A DNA stretch of 12,301 nucleotides from Salinibacterium sp. (GTDB lineage: Bacteria; Actinomycetota; Actinomycetes; Actinomycetales; Microbacteriaceae). Below the pieces are notes generated by a model. The model had not been told where the DNA came from. It did not search any database and saw nothing but the letters and a program-made list of their open reading frames with translations. Shown piece by piece: positions 6,634 to 11,290 of the stretch. The stretch spans positions 1-12,301 of the forward strand of contig JANXTJ010000066.1 of NCBI GenBank assembly GCA_025352485.1, given 5' to 3'. The stretch's first letter is position 1. Every line of letters begins with the position of its first letter. A program made the translations under genes and the position numbers.

Positions 6634-7326
6634 CTACGAGAACAGCGGGAGTGCGGGGATAGTTGCCGCGAGCACTGCCGCCAGAAGGAAGATCACCACG
6701 GCGACACTGCCGAGGAGGACCTTGATGCGGAAGGCACTCACGACGGCGCCGATGCCGAGCAGGAACAGGGAGATCGCCATGATCACGGTGGCGAGGGTGA
6801 GCATCTCACCGAACGCTTTATCTTTGTCGCCGTCGGCGATTCTTTTCAGCGCCTTCTCTTTCGTGTCGGCGTAGCCGCCGAACAGCGAGGTCTGGTAAGC
6901 CTCGTTGTTGAGCGGGCTAGTGTACGTTTTCGGGTCCGCCGCGTTTTTCTGATCGGCCCAGGTGATGGCCTTGGCGAAGTCTTCAGACACCGATTGGAAG
7001 CTGACGGTGTCGTACTTGATCTTCGCCGCCGCCGAGATCGCCGGATCAGGGTTGGCGATGTCGAGTCGAAGGTCGGTCAGTCGGTCAAAGAGCTGGGCAT
7101 CCTGCACATATTTCTGGTTGCCCTCGAGATACTGTGACTCGGCCTCGGTAGAGAGGTTGGTTCCGTTGGTGTAGTTCTGTGTCTGGCTGCCGCCGTACAG
7201 CGAGCTCTGGAACGAGCAGTATGCGGTGGCGATCGACACGAGGCCCAAGAGAATCGCAATCATGATTTCCATGTTTTTGCGAAAGTAGGTGAAGCGGTGC
7301 GGGCCGGGGGCGGAAACGTCTGACAA
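6634..7326 (-). CDS. three-helix membrane protein of unknown function
   Basis: I do not recognise a characterised family. The 230-aa product has one N-terminal membrane helix (about 20-38, IMIAILLGLVSIATAYCSF), a hydrophilic stretch of about 135 residues rich in D, K, Q, Y and N, and two closing helices (about 174-197 and 203-226). If the basic N-terminus (RFTYFRKN) is inside, the central domain faces outward. It contains helical, possibly coiled segments (QYLEGNQKYVQDAQLFDRLTDL). The start is taken as the TTG at 7326, which has CGGAG five bases upstream; a GTG at 7359 would add 11 residues without a ribosome site. A possible -10 (TAGACT, minus strand, 7368-7363) lies upstream. The gene is followed after 27 bp by the RhtA-like exporter, so a joint role at the membrane is possible but not shown. 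Confidence 0.75.
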   Translation of the reverse strand: MSDVSAPGPHRFTYFRKNMEIMIAILLGLVSIATAYCSFQSSLYGGSQTQNYTNGTNLSTEAESQYLEGNQKYVQDAQLFDRLTDLRLDIANPDPAISAAAKIKYDTVSFQSVSEDFAKAITWADQKNAADPKTYTSPLNNEAYQTSLFGGYADTKEKALKRIADGDKDKAFGEMLTLATVIMAISLFLLGIGAVVSAFRIKVLLGSVAVVIFLLAAVLAATIPALPLFS

Positions 7327-7435
7327 GAAAACTCCGGTCTGTGAGAGGGGGGATCCCACGCCAGTCTAGGTTGGCGGGAAGCTCACAGGCTCGTGGACCG
7401 GTCTCAGCTCGGGTTCAGGCTGACTTCAAGTCGTT

Positions 7436-7660
7436 TCAGGCGTTCGTGAAACTGGCCTGCGCAGCCTCGATGGTGGGGAAGGTGCCTAGCGTCTTGGCCA
7501 GTCGGGTCGTGGCGACGAATCCGCCGCCCCCGCGCGCCTCGATCATGCCAGCGAACTCGCCGTCCACCTTGCCGACCCACAGGCCGGATAACACGATCGT
7601 CCACTGAGTCGAGGAGGAGGTGCGCGCGGGCGTGCCCGACTTTGGTGCCGTAATTGTCAT
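7436..7660 (-). CDS. 74-aa hypothetical protein
   Basis: This small soluble protein matches no family I can name. A disordered Ser/Thr-rich start (about 1-18) precedes a single compact domain: WTIVLSGLWVGKVDGEFAGMIE, a Gly-rich turn (ARGGGG), FVATTRLAKTLGTFPTIEAAQASF. The strand-strand-strand-helix impression and the closing T-F-x-T-I-E-A-A-x-A-S-F resemble small modules that present a beta sheet backed by one helix. The ATG at 7660 is chosen because GGAGAG sits just upstream. The frame stays open further upstream, but that part is low quality (P/R-rich) and would cross the divergent promoter region. It is divergent from the 27-aa peptide gene. Confidence 0.68.
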   Translation of the reverse strand: MTITAPKSGTPARTSSSTQWTIVLSGLWVGKVDGEFAGMIEARGGGGFVATTRLAKTLGTFPTIEAAQASFTNA

Positions 7661-7869
7661 GTGGCTCTCCATTGCTTTCGTCATTGAATGCGTGGGTCGC
7701 TCTTGGGTGCGGGTCGTGCGGCTGTAGAGATGAGTAAACCCCCGCACGCAATCGGTGTCGAGTCCTCGCAGTGAACCCGAAGATAACGGGGGGTGTCCGC
7801 ACAGTTCGCGTGGGGGAGGGCGTAGCGGGGAAAGAAAGTTCGCGACACGCCGTAAACACAACATGTAGT

Positions 7870-7891
7870 GGAATGACAGGGGTGTGATTCC
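7870..7891. promoter_or_regulatory. 22-bp imperfect palindrome, candidate operator
   Basis: The arms are GGAATgACA and TGTgATTCC, separated by four G bases, with the centre between 7880 and 7881. Eight of nine positions per arm are symmetric. It covers the -35 hexamer and most of the spacer of the peptide promoter, where a dimeric repressor would block polymerase. The regulator is unknown. Confidence 0.5.
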
Positions 7892-7902
7892 GGTTATATA
7901 GT
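7873..7902 (+). promoter_or_regulatory. near-consensus housekeeping promoter of the 27-aa peptide gene
   Basis: The -35 is ATGACA (7873-7878, 5/6 to TTGACA) and the -10 is TATAGT (7897-7902, 5/6 to TATAAT), with an 18-nt spacer. TATATA at 7895-7900 with a 16-nt spacer is an alternative register. Transcription would start near 7909 and give a leader of about 59 nt. This is the best sigma-70-like promoter I see in the window. Confidence 0.65.
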
Positions 7903-7967
7903 AGGAGCACCCCGGTAAGGCATCGGGTTCCGCGATACGCGGCACGAAGACTCGAGGAGGATCGAAT

Positions 7968-8051
7968 ATGGATAACGACAACGACAACGTCGGCGGTTAC
8001 GCAGTTCCCGTCGACCCAATGGATCTTCTGCAGTGCGACAGCTGCCAGTAG
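7968..8051 (+). CDS. 27-aa peptide ending in CDSCQ
   Basis: This short ORF is supported by its signals rather than its length: AGGAGG at 7955-7960, exactly 7 nt before the ATG; a near-consensus promoter upstream; and a strong terminator downstream. The peptide begins with an Asp/Asn run (MDNDNDN), then VGGYAVPV, DPMDLL and the C-terminal QCDSCQ, where the two Cys form a CxxC one residue from the end. It is acidic, has no basic residue and shows no signal or membrane segment. I do not recognise a family. The terminal CxxC could bind metal, form a disulfide or be modified. It could also be a Cys-responsive leader peptide, since the Cys codons lie just before a hairpin. No maturation enzyme is nearby. 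That it is translated is likely; its role is open. Confidence 0.7.
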   Translation: MDNDNDNVGGYAVPVDPMDLLQCDSCQ

Positions 8052-8074
8052 GCGCTGCTCTCACCTAAAGATTC

Positions 8075-8113
8075 CGAAAGCCCCGGCCGACCGCGATGGT
8101 CCCGGGGCTTTCG
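8075..8113 (+). terminator. strong hairpin terminator after the peptide gene
   Basis: CGAAAGCCCCGG (8075-8086) pairs perfectly with CCGGGGCTTTCG (8102-8113), giving a 12-bp stem. Inside, GACC (8089-8092) pairs with GGTC (8098-8101) beyond a two-base bulge, closing a GCGAT loop. The following U-tract is weak (GCTTTGCC), as is common in high-GC actinobacteria. It starts 23 nt after the peptide stop and separates the peptide unit from the dehydratase-murB operon. Confidence 0.85.
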
Positions 8114-8144
8114 CTTTGCCCTCATCGCTCGCGTGCGGCAGCCA

Positions 8145-8210
8145 CCGCATCGCTGGCGCGGATCCGCATCGCTTTTTACCCGGCAGCCGCTGCCAGGTAT
8201 CCGCATCGCT
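8145..8210 (+). repeat. three direct repeats CCGCATCGCT upstream of the dehydratase-murB operon
   Basis: Exact copies of CCGCATCGCT lie at 8145-8154, 8164-8173 and 8201-8210. The last two extend to ATCCGCATCGCT. Start-to-start distances are 19 and 37 bp, and the third copy ends on the first T of the proposed -10 box. They may be regulator sites or remnants of a small local duplication. Confidence 0.6.
8177..8199. promoter_or_regulatory. 23-bp inverted repeat, candidate operator
   Basis: TACC-c-GGCAGC-c-GCTGCC-a-GGTA forms two arms with one mismatch around a single central base. It lies where the -35 and spacer of the leaderless promoter at 8210-8215 would be, so binding there would affect transcription of the dehydratase-murB operon. 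Confidence 0.45.
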
Positions 8211-8215
8211 AGGCT
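8210..8215 (+). promoter_or_regulatory. candidate leaderless -10 box of the dehydratase-murB operon
   Basis: TAGGCT is followed by exactly 7 nt and then the GTG at 8223. There is no Shine-Dalgarno sequence before that GTG. This is the usual actinobacterial leaderless layout with the start codon at +1. Confidence 0.55.
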
Positions 8216-8222
8216 GGCTGTC

Positions 8223-8669
8223 GTGCCAGTGAACCCCGAACTGCAGGGACGCGTGTTCCCTCCGGTCGTCCCCTACCTTGTGGGCCGTGAGAAGGTGCGC
8301 GAGTTCTCGCGCGCCGTCTTCGCGACCAGTGCGATCCACTTCGATCCGAATGCCGCGGCCGACTCCGGGTACTCGGATGTCGTCGCCCCGCCCACCTTCG
8401 CCGTCGTCGTGCAGGAGGCCACCCTGGCCCAGCTGCTGGCGGAGCCGGATGCCGGCATCGACTTCACCCGCGTCGTGCACGGTGACCAGCGCTTCAGCTA
8501 CTCGCGGCCGATCGTCGCCGGTGACGAGCTAGTTGCCACCCTTGCGGTCACCAGCATCAAGTCGCTCGGCGGCCATGCGATGGTCACGGCCGAGTCGACA
8601 GTTCTGGATTCGGCCGGCGCGCACGTGGTGACGGCAATCTCCACTCTCGTTGTTCGGGGCGATGCATGA
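8223..8669 (+). CDS. HadA/UPF0336-like hot-dog dehydratase subunit
   Basis: This 148-aa protein of the FAS1-like dehydratase (UPF0336/HadA) group has a single hot-dog fold. Family marks are LQGRVFPPVVPYLVGREKVREFSRAV near the start, SGYSDVVAPPTFAVVVQ in the middle and VVHGDQRFSYSRPIVAGDELVATL. Such proteins pair with a MaoC-type subunit to form an (R)-3-hydroxyacyl-thioester dehydratase; in mycobacteria HadA with HadB acts in fatty acid elongation. The matching MaoC-like partner is the next gene, overlapping by ATGA. The start is the GTG at 8223, which matches the leaderless -10 and the beginning of homology; the frame stays open upstream without supporting signals. The substrate is unknown here, since Microbacteriaceae are not known to make mycolic acids. 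Confidence 0.9.
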   Translation: MPVNPELQGRVFPPVVPYLVGREKVREFSRAVFATSAIHFDPNAAADSGYSDVVAPPTFAVVVQEATLAQLLAEPDAGIDFTRVVHGDQRFSYSRPIVAGDELVATLAVTSIKSLGGHAMVTAESTVLDSAGAHVVTAISTLVVRGDA

Positions 8670-9067
8670 GCCTCGCGGTGGGCGACGTGGTCGCCAAGAA
8701 GACCTTCCACGTCACCCGCGACTCGCTGGTGCGCTACGCGGGAGCGTCTGGCGACTTCAACGCCATCCATTACCGTGACGACGTCGCGCAGTCGGTGGGC
8801 CTCCCCGGGGTGCTCGCGCACGGCATGTTGACGATGGGCATTGCCGTGCAGCCGGTGCTGGACTGGCTCGGCGACCGCGGAACCGTCACCGACTATCAGG
8901 TACGGTTCACCCGCCCCGTTCTGGTGGCCGCGGCCGAAGGGGCCGATCTCACGGTAGTAGCCAAGGTCGGTGTCGTCGACGACGCCGGCGCCCGAATCGA
9001 CCTCACCGTGACGTTCAACGGCGACACGGTGCTCGGCAAGGCGCAGGTCAGGGTGAGCCTGGCCTGA
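8666..9067 (+). CDS. MaoC/HadB-like dehydratase subunit
   Basis: This 133-aa hot-dog protein carries the hydratase-2 motif YAGASGDFNAIHYRDDVAQSVGLPG; Asp30 and His35 are the expected catalytic pair (D-x-N-x-x-H), and AHGM follows at 51-54. It should supply the active site of a heterodimer with the preceding HadA-like protein, catalysing reversible dehydration of (R)-3-hydroxyacyl thioesters in the cytosol. The ATG at 8666 overlaps the upstream stop by 4 nt and the TGA overlaps the murB ATG by one base (TGATG), so the three genes are translationally coupled. Linkage of this pair to murB is, as I recall, widespread in Actinobacteria and may couple acyl-chain and wall synthesis, or may simply be inherited gene order. 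Confidence 0.92.
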   Translation: MSLAVGDVVAKKTFHVTRDSLVRYAGASGDFNAIHYRDDVAQSVGLPGVLAHGMLTMGIAVQPVLDWLGDRGTVTDYQVRFTRPVLVAAAEGADLTVVAKVGVVDDAGARIDLTVTFNGDTVLGKAQVRVSLA

Positions 9068-10179
9068 TGCTGCTCTCCGAGGTCACGACGATGCGGGTCG
9101 GCGGCCCTGCGCTGAATGTTGTTCAACCCGCGTCGGAGGCCGAACTAGTCGCGGCCGTGCGGGCAGCCTGGGCGCTCGGCGACGAGCTCTTGGTGCTGGG
9201 GGCCGGCTCCAACGTCGTCGTGTCAGATGCCGGATTCGATGGCACCGTCATTCTCGTGCGGTCGCGGGGCATCGAGGTGCTCGCTGCCGCCCTGGGCACG
9301 GTCAGGCTGCGGGTGCAGGCCGGCCAGCCGTGGGACGCCCTCGTGGCCCACGCTGTCGCCATGGGCTGGGCCGGAATCGAGGCGCTCAGCGGCATCCCGG
9401 GCTCGTCTGGCGCAGCACCGATCCAGAACATCGGCGCCTACGGGCAGGAGTTGGCGGCAACGCTCATCGGGATCGACTTCCTGGACTACCTCTCCGGCGA
9501 GGTCGAACGGCTTTCGGCCGCAGAACTCGACTTGGGCTACCGCACCTCGGCGCTCAAGCAGGGCCGCGAAGGCGTCGTCATTGCGATAGAACTCGAGCTC
9601 GCGGCATCCGCTGAGGGGGTGGTCGCCTACCCGCAACTCGCGTCGGCGCTCGGAGTCGATCTCGGTGCACGGGTTGCGATCGCCGACGTGCGCGCCGGCG
9701 TGCTCGCCCTGCGCGCCGCCAAAGGCATGCTGCTTGACCCCACCGACCCCGATTCGACCAGCTGTGGATCGTTTTTCACCAATCCGATCGTGGGCGAAAA
9801 CTTCGCTCGCGGACTGCCCGGCGAAGCACCGCGCTGGCCGCTCGAGCCCGATGGGCCGGATCTTGTGTTGCCGCTTGGCTCGGATGAGCCGGCTCGTGTA
9901 CCGCCGCTCGGCTCCGGGCTGCCCGCTCGTGCCGCCCGAACTGATCTCGTGAAGGTGAGCGCGGCCTGGTTGATCGAGCAGGCCGGTATTGGCCGCGGGT
10001 TTGGGCTGCCAGGATCCCGTGCCGCGATCTCGTCGAAACACACACTGGCCATCACCAATCGGGGCGGCGCGACGGCCGAAGAGGTGGCCGAGCTCGCGCG
10101 CTACATTCAGGCGATGGTGCTCTCCCGGTTCGGCGTGCACCTGATCCCAGAACCAGTCGCTGTCGGCGTGCAGCTGTGA
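9067..10179 (+). CDS. murB: UDP-N-acetylenolpyruvoylglucosamine reductase MurB
   Basis: This FAD/NADPH enzyme reduces UDP-GlcNAc-enolpyruvate to UDP-MurNAc, the second committed step of peptidoglycan precursor synthesis, in the cytosol. The 370 aa show TTMRVGGPA (7-15), the FAD-binding stretch LGAGSNVVVSDAGFDG (44-59), GIEALSGIPGSSGAAPIQNIGAYGQE (103-128), YRTSALK (158-164; type-I enzymes have YRDSxFK), catalytic Ser235 in CGSFFTNP, the KVSAAWLIEQAG helix and ISSKHTLAITNRGGAT; Glu362 in IPEPV matches the catalytic Glu near the C-terminus. Between residues 250 and 293 is an insertion relative to E. coli MurB that contains an imperfect 10-residue repeat (PLGSDEPARV, PLGSGLPARA). It is coupled to both neighbours by overlaps of 1 and 4 nt. 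Confidence 0.96.
   Translation: MLLSEVTTMRVGGPALNVVQPASEAELVAAVRAAWALGDELLVLGAGSNVVVSDAGFDGTVILVRSRGIEVLAAALGTVRLRVQAGQPWDALVAHAVAMGWAGIEALSGIPGSSGAAPIQNIGAYGQELAATLIGIDFLDYLSGEVERLSAAELDLGYRTSALKQGREGVVIAIELELAASAEGVVAYPQLASALGVDLGARVAIADVRAGVLALRAAKGMLLDPTDPDSTSCGSFFTNPIVGENFARGLPGEAPRWPLEPDGPDLVLPLGSDEPARVPPLGSGLPARAARTDLVKVSAAWLIEQAGIGRGFGLPGSRAAISSKHTLAITNRGGATAEEVAELARYIQAMVLSRFGVHLIPEPVAVGVQL
9871..9930 (+). repeat. imperfect 30-bp tandem duplication inside murB
   Basis: Two adjacent 30-bp units (9871-9900 and 9901-9930) agree at 21 of 30 positions by eye and encode PLGSDEPARV and PLGSGLPARA. The duplication lies in the actinobacterial insertion between the catalytic serine segment and the C-terminal part, and keeps the frame. 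Confidence 0.7.
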
Positions 10180-10679
10180 CGCCGGAAAGCGACGCTGTGA
10201 CGCTGACTCTGCGGCCGTTCCGTGCCGACGACGACGCTGCGCTGATCTCCTGGCTGGCGAGCCCCGAAGAGCTGTACCTGTTTAGCGGCCCGCGTCTGAC
10301 ATGGCCGCTCGACGGTGCCCAGCTCGATGAGCTGCGGTCGGATGCCACGTTCACCACCTTCACCGCCGAGCTGGCGGGACCCGCCGAGCTGGCCGGACCC
10401 GCCGTCGGGCACATCGAGCTGGCGTCCACCGGCCAAGGCCGGGCGCGCATCGCGCGTGTGCTCGTGGCTCCGCAGTCACGGGGGCGGGGCCTCGGTGAGC
10501 TGCTGGTGCGTGCGGTCATTGCGGAGGCCGCGAGCCGCGGCATCCATTCACTGACGCTGTTCGTGCTGCCGAGCAATGCCCCCGCGATCGCCCTCTACGA
10601 GAAGCTCGGATTCGAGCACCGCGGCCCGAGCGCAGAGCTGCAAGGGGCGTTGCTGATGGGGTTAGAACTGCCCGGCTAG
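10176..10679 (+). CDS. GNAT-family N-acetyltransferase
   Basis: Predicted cytosolic acetyl-CoA-dependent acyltransferase of 167 aa. The N-terminal strand TLTLRPFRADDDAALISWL is typical of Gcn5-related enzymes. Motif A is RVLVAPQSRGRGLGELLVRAVIAEA, with the pyrophosphate loop QSRGRGLG at about 100-107. It is followed by LTLFVLPSNAPAIALYEKLGFEHRG, the usual closing N-x-x-A-x-x-L-Y-x-K-x-G-F. The substrate cannot be deduced. The GTG at 10176 overlaps the murB stop by 4 nt (GTGA), so it belongs to the murB operon at least translationally. It contains an in-frame duplication of ELAGPA (65-70, 71-76). The gene ends on a CTAG shared with the convergent response regulator. Confidence 0.9.
   Translation: MTPESDAVTLTLRPFRADDDAALISWLASPEELYLFSGPRLTWPLDGAQLDELRSDATFTTFTAELAGPAELAGPAVGHIELASTGQGRARIARVLVAPQSRGRGLGELLVRAVIAEAASRGIHSLTLFVLPSNAPAIALYEKLGFEHRGPSAELQGALLMGLELPG
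10368..10403 (+). repeat. 18-bp tandem duplication inside the GNAT gene
   Basis: Two 18-bp units (10368-10385, 10386-10403) differ at one position and encode ELAGPA twice. The near identity points to a recent slippage event, in a loop before the VGHIEL strand. Confidence 0.85.
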
Positions 10680-11290
10680 AGAATCCCGAGCTCCATCGCC
10701 CTAGTCACCGCGCGGGTGCGGTCGTTCACGCTGAGCTTCTCGAAGACGTGCAGCAGGTGCGTCTTAATGGTCGCCTCGCTGAGAAAAAGGCTTCGCGCGA
10801 TCTGCGGATTGCTCTGCCCCTGCGCGACGAGCCGCAGCACCTGAGTCTCGCGCGTGCTGAGGGTGATGGCGGGCTGGGCGATTCGTTGAACGAGCATCGC
10901 GGCGATCGACGGTGCGAGGGCCACGTCTCCACGAGCGACCGAACGCACGCCCGCGAGGATCTCCTCCTGCGGCGCCGCTTTGAGCAAATAGCCGCTCGCC
11001 CCCGCCTCGATGGCGGTCAGGATGCTCGCGTCACTCTCGTAGGTCGTGAGAATGACGACGCGGATGCCGGGCCGAGCGGCAAGGATCCGCGCGGTGGCCT
11101 CGTCCCCGTCGATGCCCGGCATGCGCAGGTCCATCAGCACGACGTCCGGTTCGAGCTCGATCGCCGTTGCGATGGCCTCGAGTCCGTTCGTGGCCTCGCC
11201 GACGACCGCCATGTCTGCGGCAGCGGAGAGCAGAGCGACTATCCCGCCGCGCACGACCGGGTGATCGTCGGCCACGACGACGCGGATCAT
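10676..11290 (-). CDS. NarL/LuxR-type response regulator
   Basis: This 204-aa cytosolic transcription factor has a receiver domain (about 1-120) and a C-terminal LuxR helix-turn-helix (about 142-204). The acidic pair is D8-D9 (VVADDHPVV), the phosphoacceptor Asp54 (VVLMDLRMPG), the switch Thr82 or Thr83 (VILTTYE) and the conserved Lys104 (YLLKAA). The DNA-binding part reads LSTRETQVLRLVAQGQSNPQIARSLFLSEATIKTHLLHVFEKL, with the usual recognition helix. Its ATG overlaps the stop of the upstream sensor kinase gene by 4 nt, which identifies the kinase as its partner. Its targets are unknown. It converges on the GNAT gene with a 4-nt stop overlap, leaving no room for a separate terminator. Confidence 0.95.
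   Translation of the reverse strand: MIRVVVADDHPVVRGGIVALLSAAADMAVVGEATNGLEAIATAIELEPDVVLMDLRMPGIDGDEATARILAARPGIRVVILTTYESDASILTAIEAGASGYLLKAAPQEEILAGVRSVARGDVALAPSIAAMLVQRIAQPAITLSTRETQVLRLVAQGQSNPQIARSLFLSEATIKTHLLHVFEKLSVNDRTRAVTRAMELGIL

Larger units (their letters stand above)
7661..7967. other. intergenic region with divergent regulatory sequence
   Basis: This 307-bp stretch lies between two divergent small genes. The right third holds the promoter, palindrome and leader of the 27-aa peptide gene. In the left two thirds I find no convincing gene on either strand; the long open frames there are continuations with R/P-rich composition. GTTCGCG occurs twice (7804-7810, 7838-7844) around a purine-rich run. 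I could not find a convincing promoter for the minus-strand 74-aa gene. Confidence 0.6.

Noticed and set aside
7661..7987. N-terminal extension (about 109 codons) of the 74-aa gene
   Set aside because: The extension is P/R-rich, crosses the divergent promoter, operator and Shine-Dalgarno of the peptide gene, and has no ribosome site at its start, whereas GGAGAG precedes the ATG at 7660.
8075..8113. Possible riboswitch or structured RNA
   Set aside because: A single long hairpin right after a stop codon, followed by a short T-rich run, is explained by a terminator; no further conserved helix layout is visible.
9223..10140. Open frame of 305 codons on the minus strand opposite murB
   Set aside because: It is the mirror of a clear MurB coding frame. 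The translation is R/H/G-rich with no family motif, as expected from high-GC third-position bias.
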